Positions 8,704 to 18,802 are shown, numbered from the stretch's first letter. The stretch: 64,000 nucleotides of DNA from Pseudactinotalea terrae (GCF_009733845.1 NZ_WNXZ01000002.1:186001-250000); one strand, 5' to 3'. Notes: generated by a model not told the origin, from the letters alone. Numbers and translations are program-made.

Positions 8704-10233
8704 GTGGAGCCGCCGAGAACCGACCCCGCGCTGATCGAGCGGCTGCGAGCCGATCTCGAGAGCGCACGCTACGACGTCGAGCATCTCGCCGAGGCCTTCG
8801 GCCCGATGGCTGTCGCTGCGCTGGAGCGGGAGAACCGGCTGCCCGCGCTGCTCGCCGCACGCCGCAGCGAGGATCCCGCGGCGACCCTCGCGCGGCTGCT
8901 CACGCTCGGCGACGAGGTCCCGCACGCGCTGGCGGAGGCCGCTCTGCCGAGCCTGCGCGTCGCGGGCGCCACCCGCCTCGGGCTCGTGGTGAGCGACGGC
9001 GAGCGGGTGCGGGCCGCCGTCGACCTGCGCCCGATCGACATCGGTGGCCGAGCGTGGTGGCTGACCTCCGACCAGGACTCCACGACGACGTCCAGGCCGG
9101 TGGAGCCGGACCATGTCCTCGGGCTCGGTGGTGCCTCTCGCACGCTGGCGGAGCTGACGGTCCGCGGACCGGTCTCCCGCGCGCTCGATCTCGGTACCGG
9201 TTGCGGGGTGCAGGCGCTCGCGCTCGCCTCGCACACGGGGTCCGTCACGGCGACCGACATCTCCGCACGCGCGCTCGCCTACGCACGCTTCAACGCTGCC
9301 CTCAACGGCACCGAGATCGACTGGCGCGAGGGCTCGATGCTCGAGCCTGTCGCGGGGGAGCAGTTCGATCTCGTGGTCTCGAACCCGCCGTTCGTGATCA
9401 CGCCGCGCTCGGGCGAGCTGGAGACCTACACCTATCGCGACGGCGGCCGCTCCGGCGACGACCTCGTGCGCGATCTCATCACCTCGGTCTCCTCGGTGCT
9501 CGCCCCGGGCGGGCTGGTGCAGCTGCTCGGGAACTGGGAGATCAGGCGCGGGCAGAAGTGGACCGAACGGGTCCGGGCCTGGCTCGACGCCAGCGGGCTC
9601 GACGGCTGGGTGATCCAGCGCGAGGTCCTCGACCCCGCGCACTACGCCGAGACCTGGCTGCGCGACGGGGGCATCTCGGTCGACCGCGACCGGCCCGAGT
9701 GGGAGGCGGCCGCCGAGGCGTGGCTCGCGGACTTCGAGGACCGCCGGGTCGCGGGCATCGGGTTCGGCTACGTGGTGCTGAGGAAGCCGTGGGCCGCGGG
9801 CGGCACCCGTACCCACCGGCTCGAGGAGCTCGACGGCCCGGTCGGGCCGGCGCTCGGGGAGCGGGTGGCCGAGTCGCTGCGGGTGATGGACCTGCTCGCG
9901 GGGCTCGACGACGACGCGGTTCTCGACCTGGCGCCGGTGGTCGCGGCGGATGTCACCGAGGAGCGCCACCACCTGCCGGGCGAGCCCGATCCCAGCGTGA
10001 TCCTGCTGCGCCAGGGCGGCGGCTTGGGGCGCGTGGTCCGGGCCGACACGCTGCTGGCCGCGGTCGTGGGCGCCTGCGACGGCGACCTCACGCTCGGGCA
10101 GATCACCGGCGGTGTCGCGGTGCTGCTCGACGCCCCTGTCGGCGACGTCCGGGCATCCGTGCTGCCTGCGGTGCGCGACCTGCTGGTCGACGGTCAGCTG
10201 ACCCTGCCCGGACCGGTTACGGTGTCGGCGTGA
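8704..10233 (+). CDS. SAM-dependent methyltransferase, NPPF type (substrate unknown)
   Basis: A 509-residue class I methyltransferase of an actinobacterial family. Residues 1-140 form an N-terminal domain of unknown role. Residues about 150-330 form the catalytic domain, with motif I LDLGTGCGVQALALA and motif IV VVSNPPFV; the latter is typical of HemK-, RsmC- and RlmG-like enzymes that methylate amides or nucleobase amines. The remaining 180 residues are family-specific. A peptide-glutamine or RNA base target is therefore plausible but unproven. The GTG start lies 6 bases after TAGGCT (leaderless). The stop overlaps the PAP2 start. Confidence 0.85.
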   Translation: MEPPRTDPALIERLRADLESARYDVEHLAEAFGPMAVAALERENRLPALLAARRSEDPAATLARLLTLGDEVPHALAEAALPSLRVAGATRLGLVVSDGERVRAAVDLRPIDIGGRAWWLTSDQDSTTTSRPVEPDHVLGLGGASRTLAELTVRGPVSRALDLGTGCGVQALALASHTGSVTATDISARALAYARFNAALNGTEIDWREGSMLEPVAGEQFDLVVSNPPFVITPRSGELETYTYRDGGRSGDDLVRDLITSVSSVLAPGGLVQLLGNWEIRRGQKWTERVRAWLDASGLDGWVIQREVLDPAHYAETWLRDGGISVDRDRPEWEAAAEAWLADFEDRRVAGIGFGYVVLRKPWAAGGTRTHRLEELDGPVGPALGERVAESLRVMDLLAGLDDDAVLDLAPVVAADVTEERHHLPGEPDPSVILLRQGGGLGRVVRADTLLAAVVGACDGDLTLGQITGGVAVLLDAPVGDVRASVLPAVRDLLVDGQLTLPGPVTVSA

Positions 10234-11177
10234 ACGAGGGCGACGTGGCTGTCGAGCGAGCGGGTGGCGAGGCGAGCAGGCCCGGGACGCAGCACCTGGT
10301 GCCGCCGCACGTGCTGGCCCCGGCTCTCGCGGCGATCGTGTGCCTGATCCTCGTGGTCATCGACTGGCGGGTGTTCGTCAACACCACGCGCGGCCAGCTG
10401 GTCGAGGAAGCGGCCCGGATCGGGTCCAGGGATGCGCGCGAGTCGTTCTCGGGGATCACCGGGACCCTGCTCAGCGTGGTCACGGTGCCCGCGCTCGTGA
10501 TCGTCGTGATCGTGGCCGTGCTGATCGCGCTCGCCCAGAAGCGGTGGTCGATCGCGATCGCCGCCATCGTGGTGCTGGTGGGCTCGAACCTCACCACGCA
10601 GGTGCTCAAGGAGCTGCTGAACCGGCCGCTCGACGACGTCTCGGAGGTCGCGCTCAACTCCTTCCCCTCCGGGCACGCGACCGTGGCGGCCTCCGTCGCC
10701 GCGACCGCGCTGCTGGTGCTGCCGGTCCGGTGGCGTCCGCCGGTCGCGGTGCTCGGGTCGCTGCTCGCTGCGGCGATCGGCATCTCCACGATGATCGGGA
10801 CCGAGGCCACCGCCTGGCACCGCGGCTCCGACGTGGTCGCCGCGATGCTGATCGCCACGCTCTGGTACTTCCTCGTCGAGGCCGTGCTCGCCGGCCTCGC
10901 GCACGCGAGCGGCGAGATCGCCGCCGCCGGGAACCCGCCCCGCGCCCTGATGAAGGTCCCGCTGCGGATCCTCAGCACGCTCGGCTGGCTGAGCGTGGGG
11001 CTGGGGGTTGGCGCCCTGGCGGCGACCGCCGTCAGGGCACCGATCAGCACCGATCTGGGCTTCCAGGTGGCGTTCCTCGGGTCGATCCTCGGGGTCGCCG
11101 CGGTCGCCTTCTTCACCTCGGCGTTGATGCTGCGGCTGCGCCCCCATCACCAGCCCCCACTGGCCGATCCGCTCTGA
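10230..11177 (+). CDS. PAP2-family membrane phosphatase
   Basis: A 315-residue type 2 phosphatidic acid phosphatase/lipid phosphatase. The three catalytic motifs are visible: KELLNRP, then PSGHATVA, then AWHRGSDVVAA with the catalytic His. About six helices surround the motifs. A 30-residue cytoplasmic N-terminus precedes the first helix. Substrates could be phosphatidate, PG-phosphate or undecaprenyl pyrophosphate. The GTG start overlaps the methyltransferase stop (GTGA), so the two are co-translated. Confidence 0.9.
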   Translation: MNEGDVAVERAGGEASRPGTQHLVPPHVLAPALAAIVCLILVVIDWRVFVNTTRGQLVEEAARIGSRDARESFSGITGTLLSVVTVPALVIVVIVAVLIALAQKRWSIAIAAIVVLVGSNLTTQVLKELLNRPLDDVSEVALNSFPSGHATVAASVAATALLVLPVRWRPPVAVLGSLLAAAIGISTMIGTEATAWHRGSDVVAAMLIATLWYFLVEAVLAGLAHASGEIAAAGNPPRALMKVPLRILSTLGWLSVGLGVGALAATAVRAPISTDLGFQVAFLGSILGVAAVAFFTSALMLRLRPHHQPPLADPL

Positions 11178-11312
11178 GGGAAGTCGGTAACTCCCTGCGG
11201 CTCGGGTACAGTCCGGCACCGAGAGCGCACCGGAACCGACATCCGGTAGGGGAGCGCCGCCGTCGGGAATCAACCACACCGGTCGCACAGCGCACCGGGA
11301 AGGAGGTCGGGC

Positions 11313-14021
11313 GTGGCAGGACGCAAGCTCGTCATCGTCGAGTCACCAGCGAAGGCCCGCACGATCGCCGGCTACCTGGGGTCGGACTTCGACGTCGAGG
11401 CGAGCGTCGGCCACATCCGCGACCTTCCGCAGCCCTCGGAGCTGCCCGCGGAGATGAAGAAGGGGCCGTACAAGAAGTTCGCCGTCGATGTCGACAGCGG
11501 TTTCGACCCCTACTACGTCGTCTACCCGGACAAGAAGAAGAAGGTCGCCGAGCTCAAGAAGCTCCTCAAGGACGCCGACGAGCTCTACCTCGCCACGGAT
11601 GAGGACCGCGAGGGCGAGGCGATCGCCTGGCATCTGCTGGAGACGCTCAAGCCCAAGGTGCCGGTCAAGCGGATGGTGTTCCACGAGATCACGAGGGAGG
11701 CGATCCAGCGGGCGCTGGAGAGCACCCGCGAGCTCGACGACCGGCTCGTCGACGCGCAGGAGACGCGCCGCATCCTCGACCGCCTCTACGGCTACGAGAT
11801 CTCCCCGGTGCTCTGGCGCAAGGTCCGGCAGGGCCTCTCCGCGGGGCGGGTGCAGTCGGTCGCGACGCGCCTGGTCGTGGATCGCGAGCGGGAGCGGATG
11901 GCGTTCCGCAAGGCGTCCTACTGGGACCTGCGCGGCCAGTTCAGCCACGAGGGCTCGCCTGCGTTCCCCGCCCGCCTGATGACCCTCGACGGCGTCAAGG
12001 TCGCCCAGGGCCGGGACTTCGCCGACGACGGCACGCTCAAGGCGAAGGGCGCTGTCGCACTCGACGAGCCCGCCGCGACCGCGCTGGTGGCTGCGCTGGA
12101 GAACGCGCCGTTCGCGGTGCGGTCGGTCGAGACGAAGCCCTACACCCGCCGTCCGGCGGCGCCGTTCACCACCTCCACGCTGCAGCAGGAGGCCTCCCGC
12201 AAGCTGCGCTGGAGCTCGAACCAGACGATGCGCACCGCGCAGGGGCTGTACGAGAACGGCTACATCACGTACATGCGGACCGACTCCTCGGCGCTGTCGA
12301 GCCAGGCGATCGCCGCCGCGCGCCGGCAGGCGACCGAGCTGTACGGCGCTGACTTCATCCCGGAGAAGGCGCGTGTCTACGGCAAGGCGGCCAAGGGCGC
12401 GCAGGAGGCGCACGAGGCGATCCGCCCCGCGGGTGACTCGTTCCGCACCCCCGGCCAGGTCTCGGGCGAGCTCTCCGGTGACCAGTTCAGGCTCTACGAG
12501 CTGATCTGGAAGCGCACCGTCGCCTCGCAGATGGCTGATGCCAAGGGCTCGACGGCGACGATCCGGCTGGGTGCGACGGCCTCGGACGGGCGCGACGCCG
12601 AGTTCGGCGCCTCGGGCACCGTGATTACCTTCCGCGGCTTCCTGGCCGCGTACGAGGAGGGCCGCGACGTCGAGCGTTACGGCGAGGCCTCCGAGGCCGA
12701 GACCCGGCTGCCGGATGTCGCCGAGGGCGCACCGCTGACGGCCGAGGAGCTGAGCGCCGAGGGACACGAGACCTCGCCGCCGCCCCGGTACACCGAGGCG
12801 AGCCTGGTGAAGGCTCTCGAGGAGCGGGGGATCGGGCGACCGAGCACGTACGCCTCCACGATCTCGACCATCACCGACCGCGGTTACGTGGACCGGCGCG
12901 GTCAGGCCCTGGTGCCGACATGGCTGGCGTTCGCCGTGATCCGGCTGCTCGAGGAGAACTACGGCCGGTTGGTCGACTACGACTTCACCGCGGGCATGGA
13001 GGCCGATCTCGACTCGATCGCCCACGGCGAGCGCGACCGGGTCGAGTGGCTGACCGGGTTCTACTTCGGCCGCGAGGGTGATGAAGGCCTGAAGGACATG
13101 GTCGCTGATGCCGGCGACATCGACGCCCGCGAGGTCAACTCGATCCCGCTGGGCGATGGCATCGTGCTGCGGGTGGGCCGCTACGGGCCGTACCTGGAGG
13201 TACCGCTCCCCGAGGGAGCCGCCGAGGGGGGGACCCCGGCGCGCGCGAGCGTGCCCGAGGACCTGGCGCCGGACGAGCTGACCCCTGAGCGTGCACGTGA
13301 GCTCATGGCCGAGGCCGCCACCACCGGCGACGACGGCCGCCAGCTGGGCACCGACCCGGCCACCGGGCACGAGATCGTCGTCAAGAACGGCCGCTTCGGC
13401 CCGTACGTGACCGAGGTGCTGCCCGAGCCTGCCGAGGACGAGAAGCCCAAGAAGGGCAAGGGCAAGGCTGCCAAGGCCAAGCCGCGCACGGCGTCGTTGT
13501 TCAAGGACATGTCGGTCGAGACGGTCGAGCTCGAGACCGCGCTGAAGCTGCTGTCGCTGCCGCGCGTCGTCGGGACCGTCACCGAGGGCGAGGGTGAGGA
13601 GGCCAAGGAGGTCGAGATCACCGCGCAGAACGGGCGGTACGGGCCCTACCTCAAGAAGGGCACCGACTCCCGGAGCCTGGAGACCGAGCAGCAGCTGTTC
13701 GACATCACGCTCGAGCAGGCGCTGGAGATCTACGCCCAGCCCAAGCGCGGGCGCGGCGCCGGCACCGCGAGGCCGCCGCTGGCCGAGTTCGGCGAGGACC
13801 CGGTCTCGGGCAAGCCCGTGGTCGTCAAGGACGGCCGCTTCGGCCCCTATGTGACCGACGGCGCCACCAACGCCACGCTCCGCAAGGCCGACCCGCTGGA
13901 GACCCTCACCAAGGAGCGCGCCTACGAGCTCCTCGCGGAGAAGCGCGCCGCGGGGCCGGCGAAGCGTCCGGCTCGCGGAGCGAAGCGGACCACCGCGAAG
14001 AAGACCACGAAGAAGAGCTGA
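11313..14021 (+). CDS. topA: DNA topoisomerase I
   Basis: Type IA topoisomerase that relaxes negative supercoils by single-strand passage. It has 902 residues. The TOPRIM domain is N-terminal (KLVIVESPAKA; YLATDEDREGEAIAWHL near residue 95). The catalytic tyrosine is Tyr320 in GYITYMRTDSS. The C-terminus lacks zinc fingers; instead it has repeated NGRFGPYV/NGRYGPYL modules and ends in a Lys/Arg-rich tail, as in other actinobacterial enzymes. The GTG start follows GGAGG by 8 bases. tmk and holB follow after an inserted opposite-strand gene, the usual actinobacterial neighbourhood. Confidence 0.98.
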   Translation: MAGRKLVIVESPAKARTIAGYLGSDFDVEASVGHIRDLPQPSELPAEMKKGPYKKFAVDVDSGFDPYYVVYPDKKKKVAELKKLLKDADELYLATDEDREGEAIAWHLLETLKPKVPVKRMVFHEITREAIQRALESTRELDDRLVDAQETRRILDRLYGYEISPVLWRKVRQGLSAGRVQSVATRLVVDRERERMAFRKASYWDLRGQFSHEGSPAFPARLMTLDGVKVAQGRDFADDGTLKAKGAVALDEPAATALVAALENAPFAVRSVETKPYTRRPAAPFTTSTLQQEASRKLRWSSNQTMRTAQGLYENGYITYMRTDSSALSSQAIAAARRQATELYGADFIPEKARVYGKAAKGAQEAHEAIRPAGDSFRTPGQVSGELSGDQFRLYELIWKRTVASQMADAKGSTATIRLGATASDGRDAEFGASGTVITFRGFLAAYEEGRDVERYGEASEAETRLPDVAEGAPLTAEELSAEGHETSPPPRYTEASLVKALEERGIGRPSTYASTISTITDRGYVDRRGQALVPTWLAFAVIRLLEENYGRLVDYDFTAGMEADLDSIAHGERDRVEWLTGFYFGREGDEGLKDMVADAGDIDAREVNSIPLGDGIVLRVGRYGPYLEVPLPEGAAEGGTPARASVPEDLAPDELTPERARELMAEAATTGDDGRQLGTDPATGHEIVVKNGRFGPYVTEVLPEPAEDEKPKKGKGKAAKAKPRTASLFKDMSVETVELETALKLLSLPRVVGTVTEGEGEEAKEVEITAQNGRYGPYLKKGTDSRSLETEQQLFDITLEQALEIYAQPKRGRGAGTARPPLAEFGEDPVSGKPVVVKDGRFGPYVTDGATNATLRKADPLETLTKERAYELLAEKRAAGPAKRPARGAKRTTAKKTTKKS

Positions 14022-14060
14022 CCGGCGTGCGCACGAGGGGCGCGCGGTACCGCACCTGAC

Positions 14061-14130
14061 ACAAACTCGTGGCCAGATCGCGCTGGGAGCAACTCAGCGG
14101 CCGGAACGGCGCATCTGGCCACGACTTTGG
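14061..14130. repeat. Inverted-repeat element A, copy 1
   Basis: Two arms, TCGTGGCCAGAT (14067-14078) and ATCTGGCCACGA (14113-14124), are perfect reverse complements 34 bases apart; partial pairing continues outward (ACAAAC against TTTGGGT). It lies between the convergent ends of topA and the Gfo/Idh gene. The same arm sequence recurs at 63016-63095, so this is a repeated element rather than a private hairpin. It could act as a bidirectional terminator here. Confidence 0.75.
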
Positions 14131-14131
14131 G

Positions 14132-15133
14132 TCACTCGCCGGGTAGGACCATCCCGACCTGACGGCGGATCTCATCCATCGCCGTCTGGGTGCCGATGAT
14201 CTCCGCCCACGGACGCAGCGGTGACTCGTGCTCGCCGGCGCGCACCCGCCGCGCGACCTCGGCGGCCTGGTACTGGAACCCGCCGGCGACCTCCGGCGCC
14301 ACGCGCCACGGCTCGCCCTCGTGCGGGTGCACCGTGAAGGAGCCGGGCGCGAAGAACGTCGCGTCGACCGTGATCCGGCCCGCGGTGCCAGCGATCTCGG
14401 CGATGTTGTGCCCGCGGGCGAGCATGGTCGAGGACAGCTGCGCGACAGCGCGCTCGTAGCCGAACGTGATCGCGAGCGTCGCATCGACACCGGCCTCGGT
14501 CAGCTGGCCGGTCGCGTGCACCGAGGTCGGCTCGCCGAGGATGTCGAAGGCGAAGGCCACCGGGTAGATCCCGAGATCGAGCAGCGCACCGCCCGCGAGC
14601 TCGGGCCGCGCCATCCGCGGCACGTGCGAGATCGCCTGGCTGTGGCTCGCGTACATCGCGACCAGCTCACCGATCGCGCCCGAGCCGATCACGTCGCGCA
14701 ACGCGACCATGTGCGGCAGGAACCGGCTCCACATCGCCTCCATCGCGAACACGCCGCGCTCGCGGGCGGCATCGAGCACCTCGCGTGCCTCCGCAGCGTT
14801 GCGCGTGAACGACTTCTCGACCAGCACATGCTTGCCCGCCTCGATCGCGAGCAGCGCGTGGTCGCGGTGCTCGGAGTGCGGTGAGGCCACGTAGACCGCC
14901 TCGACCTCGGGGTCGGCGACCAGCTCCTCGTAGCTGCCGTGCGCGCGTCCCACAGCGTTCGCGGCAGCGAAGGCCTCCGCGCGGTCGAGCGCGCGCGACC
15001 CGACCGCCACCACGGTCGAGGCCGTGTGCGCCGGCACGTCCGCGGCGAACTTCCGCGCGATCCCGCCCGCGGCGAGGATGCCCCATCGCAGCGGCGGTGC
15101 GTCAGCGGGGTCAGGTCCGAGGTCAGGCGTCAT
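14132..15133 (-). CDS. Gfo/Idh/MocA-family oxidoreductase
   Basis: A 333-residue NAD(P)-dependent dehydrogenase. The N-terminal Rossmann fold reads [19 protein letters not shown], followed by [20 protein letters not shown] and the catalytic-lysine motif KHVLVEKSF (EKxx). The C-terminal half is the GFO_IDH_MocA_C fold. The substrate is probably a sugar or dihydrodiol but cannot be told. The start is ATG 15133, seven bases after TAGGGT on the coding strand. A paralogue with the same VFAMEAMW block lies at 25891. Confidence 0.88.
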   Translation of the reverse strand: MTPDLGPDPADAPPLRWGILAAGGIARKFAADVPAHTASTVVAVGSRALDRAEAFAAANAVGRAHGSYEELVADPEVEAVYVASPHSEHRDHALLAIEAGKHVLVEKSFTRNAAEAREVLDAARERGVFAMEAMWSRFLPHMVALRDVIGSGAIGELVAMYASHSQAISHVPRMARPELAGGALLDLGIYPVAFAFDILGEPTSVHATGQLTEAGVDATLAITFGYERAVAQLSSTMLARGHNIAEIAGTAGRITVDATFFAPGSFTVHPHEGEPWRVAPEVAGGFQYQAAEVARRVRAGEHESPLRPWAEIIGTQTAMDEIRRQVGMVLPGE

Positions 15134-15162
15134 GATCGAGACCCTAACGGCCACCTCCTGGC

Positions 15163-15233
15163 ACGAACTCCACGCTCGATGGAGCCGCAAGCGTTTGCGA
15201 AGCCGTCGGAGCGGCGTCGAGCGTGGAGTTCGT
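15163..15233. repeat. Inverted-repeat element B
   Basis: A perfect 17-base inverted repeat, ACGAACTCCACGCTCGA (15163-15179) and its complement (15217-15233), encloses 37 bases with a small internal dyad (GCAAGCGTTTGC). Its size and design match element A, but the arm sequence differs. It lies in the divergent gap between the dehydrogenase and tmk, so it cannot be an ordinary terminator for either gene. Confidence 0.75.
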
Positions 15234-15289
15234 CCCACTCGCTCCGGCTGGCCGTGGCGGTGTCCCCGGCTGCGGCTACTGTGTGGCGG

Positions 15290-15913
15290 GTGGCCGGGCT
15301 CTTCATCTCCTTCGAAGGTGGCGACGGCGCCGGCAAGTCCACCCAGCTCGCCCGCCTCGCCCAGTGGTTCCGCGAGCAGGGCCGCGAGGTGGTCACCACC
15401 CGGGAGCCCGGCGGCACCGCGCTCGGGAACCAGCTTCGCGACCTCGTGCTGCACGGCGAGGACGTCGACGAGCGCACCGAGGCGCTGCTCTACGCCACCG
15501 ACCGGGCCCACCACGTGGCCGAGGTGATCCGGCCCGCGCTGGCGCGTGACGCCGTCGTGCTCACGGATCGCTATCTCGACTCCTCGGTCGCCTACCAGGG
15601 CGGCGGCAGAGGCCTGACGGCGGAGCGCGTCGAGGAGCTCAACCTCTGGGCTGTCGATGGTCTCCTCCCGGAGATCACGGTGCTGCTCGACCTCGATCCC
15701 GCTCATCTGCCCGCCCGCCTCACGGGCGCACCGGACCGGCTGGAGCGCGCCGGCGCGGAGTTCCACGCCCGCACCCGGGCGGCGTTCCTCGAGCGTGCCG
15801 CCGCGCATCCCGACCGCTTCGTGGTCATCGACGCCGCTGCGCCGGTGGAGGAGATCGCCGCCGAGATCCGCACCCACGTCGACGCCGCCCTCGCAAGGCG
15901 AGGCACCGCATGA
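15290..15913 (+). CDS. tmk: Thymidylate kinase
   Basis: Phosphorylates dTMP to dTDP for DNA synthesis. It has 207 residues. The P-loop is [10 protein letters not shown] (residues 8-17), the DR motif [18 protein letters not shown], and TREPGGT is the dTMP-contacting block. GTG 15290 lies seven bases after TACTGT and is preferred over GTG 15281, which would add three residues. The stop overlaps holB (ATGA), so the two are coupled. Confidence 0.96.
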   Translation: MAGLFISFEGGDGAGKSTQLARLAQWFREQGREVVTTREPGGTALGNQLRDLVLHGEDVDERTEALLYATDRAHHVAEVIRPALARDAVVLTDRYLDSSVAYQGGGRGLTAERVEELNLWAVDGLLPEITVLLDLDPAHLPARLTGAPDRLERAGAEFHARTRAAFLERAAAHPDRFVVIDAAAPVEEIAAEIRTHVDAALARRGTA

Positions 15914-17052
15914 GCCTGTGGGACGCCGTCGTCGGGCAGCAGGACGTGGTGGCGACGCTGACCTCGGCGGCGGCCCGCCCGGAGACGATGACGCACGCCT
16001 GGCTGATCACCGGGCCGCCCGGCTCCGGTCGCTCGGTCGCGGCCCGCGCGTTCGCGGCCGCGCTGCAGGCACCAGATGATCCCGAGGGAACCTCGCACGA
16101 GGCACGTACCGCGTTCACGGGCACCCACGCCGACGTCACCGTGCACGTGACCGAGCGACTGATCATCACGATCGACGAGGCACGCAGCCTCGTCGAGACC
16201 GCCTACCGCACGCCGGCCCGCGGCCGCTGGCGCGTCATCATCATCGAGGATGCCGACCGCATCGCCGAGCGCACCTCCAACGTGCTGCTCAAGGCGATCG
16301 AGGAACCACCGCCGCGCACGGTCTGGCTCCTGTGCGCGCCGAGCCCGATGGACATGCTCCCGACGATCCGCTCCCGCTGCCGGCAGATCAACCTCCGGGT
16401 GCCGGAGCCGCAGGCCGTCGCCGACCTGCTGGTCCAGCGCGACGGCGTCGAGCCCCGGCTCGCGCTCGAGTGCGCGCACGCCGCTCAGAGCCACATCGGT
16501 GTCGCCAGCAGGCTGGCCCGCAGCCCCGAGGCCCGCGCCTACCGCGACCGGGTGCTTGGGATCCCCACGCGGATCCGCGGCGTCGGAGATGCCGTGCTCG
16601 CGGCGGGCGAGCTGGTCGAGGCCGCCACCGAGCAGAGCAAGCTCGCCACCGCCGAGCGGGACGCCGAGGAGCGCGTCGAGCTGATGCGCAACCTGGGCGT
16701 CACCGAGGGAGACAGGCTGCCGCCCTCGCTGCGCTCGCAGGTGCGTCAGCTCGAGGAGGACCAGAAGCGCCGGGCGCGCCGCTCGCTCCTCGACACGATC
16801 GATCGCGCCCTCGTGGACCTGCTGTCCTTCTATCGGGACGTGCTCGTGACGCAGCTCGGCAGCGACGTCGACCTCATCAACATGGCCGCCGAGCCCCGGA
16901 TCCGAGAGCTGGCGGCGGAGTCCACGCCCGAGCAGTCGCTGCGCCGCATGCAGGCGATCGGTCGCACCCGCGCTCGCTTCGACGAGTTCGGCACCATCGC
17001 ACCGCTGCTCGCGATCGAGTCGCTCTTCATCGCCCTCCGGCCCCAAGGATGA
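15910..17052 (+). CDS. holB: DNA polymerase III subunit delta'
   Basis: Clamp-loader stator subunit, 380 residues. The AAA+ fold is visible: [17 protein letters not shown] as a degenerate Walker A (Arg instead of Lys), [20 protein letters not shown] and [18 protein letters not shown] (sensor region). The four-cysteine zinc module usual after Walker A is missing: between Walker A and GTHADV there is no Cys at all. Loss of ATP binding is normal for delta', loss of the zinc module less so. It is coupled to tmk by ATGA. Confidence 0.93.
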   Translation: MSLWDAVVGQQDVVATLTSAAARPETMTHAWLITGPPGSGRSVAARAFAAALQAPDDPEGTSHEARTAFTGTHADVTVHVTERLIITIDEARSLVETAYRTPARGRWRVIIIEDADRIAERTSNVLLKAIEEPPPRTVWLLCAPSPMDMLPTIRSRCRQINLRVPEPQAVADLLVQRDGVEPRLALECAHAAQSHIGVASRLARSPEARAYRDRVLGIPTRIRGVGDAVLAAGELVEAATEQSKLATAERDAEERVELMRNLGVTEGDRLPPSLRSQVRQLEEDQKRRARRSLLDTIDRALVDLLSFYRDVLVTQLGSDVDLINMAAEPRIRELAAESTPEQSLRRMQAIGRTRARFDEFGTIAPLLAIESLFIALRPQG

Positions 17053-17120
17053 GGCACGCGGACGGACCTGCCCTCGTTGCGCCGTCGGCCAACGGCCCCG
17101 CATCTCCCTACACTGGCCGA

Positions 17121-18635
17121 GTGCGATCAAGGAGAGGGGCCGGCGCCGCTGTGCTCGTGGCCGCGGCGGCGTTGATCGCCGGCTGCGCGGCGCCGGCGCC
17201 GATGATCCAGCCGGGCAGCGTCAGCCTCGACGGCAGCACGCCTGCCGGGCTGGAGGAGTTCTACGCCCAAGAGGTCGAGTGGGCCGAGTGCGGCAGCGGC
17301 TTCGACTGCGCCACGGTCGAGGTCCCGATGAACTACGAGGACCCGACCGGCGAGACCATCGAGATCGCCGTCAAGCGCTTCAACCACACCGGCGACGGCG
17401 AGGCCGTCGGCACGATGTTCATCAACCCGGGCGGTCCGGGCGGCTCCGGCATCGAGATGGTCACGTCCACCACCTCCTACTTCTCCAGGACGCTGCGCGA
17501 CGGCTACGACATCGTCGGCTTCGACCCGCGCGGCGTAGGCGAGTCCCACGGCGTGCGCTGCTACACCACCGAGCAGCTCAACGAGTACTACGAGACCTCC
17601 TACGACCTCACCACGGATGCGGGCTGGGAGGCGTACGTCGCGGATGCGACCGCCTACGGCGAGGCGTGCCTGGAGAACACCGGCCCGGTGATGGAGTTCC
17701 TCGACACCGTGAGCGCGGCGAAGGACCTCGACATCCTGCGCGGCGCGCTCGGCCAGGAGACGCTCACCTACTTCGGCTTCTCGTACGGCACGTTCCTGGG
17801 TGCCCACTACGCCGAGCTCTTCCCCACCCGCGTGGGGCGGCTCGTGCTCGACGGCGCGGTCGACCCCGCTCTCAGCTTCGCCGAGCTCACCGCCGGTCAG
17901 AACGAGGGCTTCGAGGTCGCGTACCGCTCCTACCTCGAGGACTGCCTCGCGGGTGCGAGCTGCCCGTTCACCGGCACGGTCGACGAGGCGTGGGACCGCA
18001 CCGTGGAGCTGCTGGACGAGCTCGCCGCCAACCCGATCGACAGCGGCGACGCCGAGCGGCCCGTCAGCGACAGCGAGCTGGTGAGCGCGATCATCACGTC
18101 GATGTACAGCCCGGGCTGGTGGTCCACCCTGACCGAGGCGATCGGGCTGGCGCTCGAGGGCGACGGCAGCCAGGTGCTGCTGATGGCCGACATCGCGGCC
18201 GACCTCGACGACGACGGGAACTACCCCGAGGACGAGGGCGCCTTCCGCCTGATCGACTGCCTCGACTACCCGGTCGAGCTCGACCGCGACGAGATCACCG
18301 CGAACGCCGACGCGCTCGTGGCAGCCAACGACCTGTTCGGCCCCTACATGGGGTACGGCGAGGTGGGCTGCGCCACGCTGCCGTTCCAGTCCAGCGCCGT
18401 CCGGGACCCGATCACGGCCCCCGGCACCCCGCCGATCCTCGTGATCGGCACCACCCGCGACCCGGCCACGCCGCACGAATGGGCCGTGTCGATGGCCGAT
18501 CAGCTGGAGAGCGGGGTGTTCCTCAGCTACGACGGCGACGGTCACACCGCCTACGGCTACGGCTCCTGCATCGACGAGGCGGTGGACGCCTTCCTCCTGG
18601 AGGGAACGGTCCCCGATGACGGGTTGAGCTGCTGA
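17121..18635 (+). CDS. Secreted alpha/beta hydrolase lipoprotein, TAP-like C-terminus
   Basis: A 504-residue exported serine hydrolase of the tripeptidyl aminopeptidase/SlpD-SlpE family. A lipoprotein signal peptide ends in LIAGC (Cys22). The oxyanion loop is NPGGPGGSG, the nucleophile elbow GFSYGTFLG (Ser near residue 222), the acid TTRDPATPH, and the catalytic His lies in GDGHTAYG. Such enzymes trim peptides outside the cell. The GTG start is exactly six bases after TACACT. The gene follows holB by 68 bases but probably has its own promoter. Confidence 0.9.
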   Translation: MRSRRGAGAAVLVAAAALIAGCAAPAPMIQPGSVSLDGSTPAGLEEFYAQEVEWAECGSGFDCATVEVPMNYEDPTGETIEIAVKRFNHTGDGEAVGTMFINPGGPGGSGIEMVTSTTSYFSRTLRDGYDIVGFDPRGVGESHGVRCYTTEQLNEYYETSYDLTTDAGWEAYVADATAYGEACLENTGPVMEFLDTVSAAKDLDILRGALGQETLTYFGFSYGTFLGAHYAELFPTRVGRLVLDGAVDPALSFAELTAGQNEGFEVAYRSYLEDCLAGASCPFTGTVDEAWDRTVELLDELAANPIDSGDAERPVSDSELVSAIITSMYSPGWWSTLTEAIGLALEGDGSQVLLMADIAADLDDDGNYPEDEGAFRLIDCLDYPVELDRDEITANADALVAANDLFGPYMGYGEVGCATLPFQSSAVRDPITAPGTPPILVIGTTRDPATPHEWAVSMADQLESGVFLSYDGDGHTAYGYGSCIDEAVDAFLLEGTVPDDGLSC

Positions 18636-18665
18636 TTCGACCACCCCGCTCCGCCCGGGTACAGT
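18636..18665 (+). promoter_or_regulatory. Promoter of the tRNA-Thr gene
   Basis: TTCGAC (18636-18641) and TACAGT (18660-18665) are spaced by 18 bases, a reasonable housekeeping-sigma promoter. Transcription would start near 18672, about 20 bases before the mature tRNA. Confidence 0.55.
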
Positions 18666-18692
18666 AGGCGGTCGCCGGGTCCCTCCGGCAGC

Positions 18693-18765
18693 GCCGCCTT
18701 AGCTCAGTCGGCAGAGCGATTCACTCGTAATGAATAGGTCCGGGGTTCGATTCCCCGAGGCGGCT
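18693..18765 (+). tRNA. tRNA-Thr (anticodon CGT)
   Basis: A 73-base cloverleaf. The acceptor stem GCCGCCT pairs with AGGCGGC, the D arm has AGCTCAGTCGGCAGAGC, the anticodon arm is ATTCA-CTCGTAA-TGAAT with anticodon CGT, and the T arm is CGGGG-TTCGATT-CCCCG. The discriminator is T and CCA is not encoded. It reads ACG threonine codons, which are frequent in this genome. Confidence 0.95.
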
Positions 18766-18770
18766 CGATC

Positions 18771-18802
18771 ACGGCCCGGTCCCCTTCGCGGGACCGGGCC
18801 GT
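18771..18802 (+). terminator. Terminator after tRNA-Thr
   Basis: A perfect 13-base stem (ACGGCCCGGTCCC against its complement) with a 6-base CTTCGC loop, starting six bases after the tRNA and followed by a T-containing CGTCGTTCC stretch. Confidence 0.8.
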
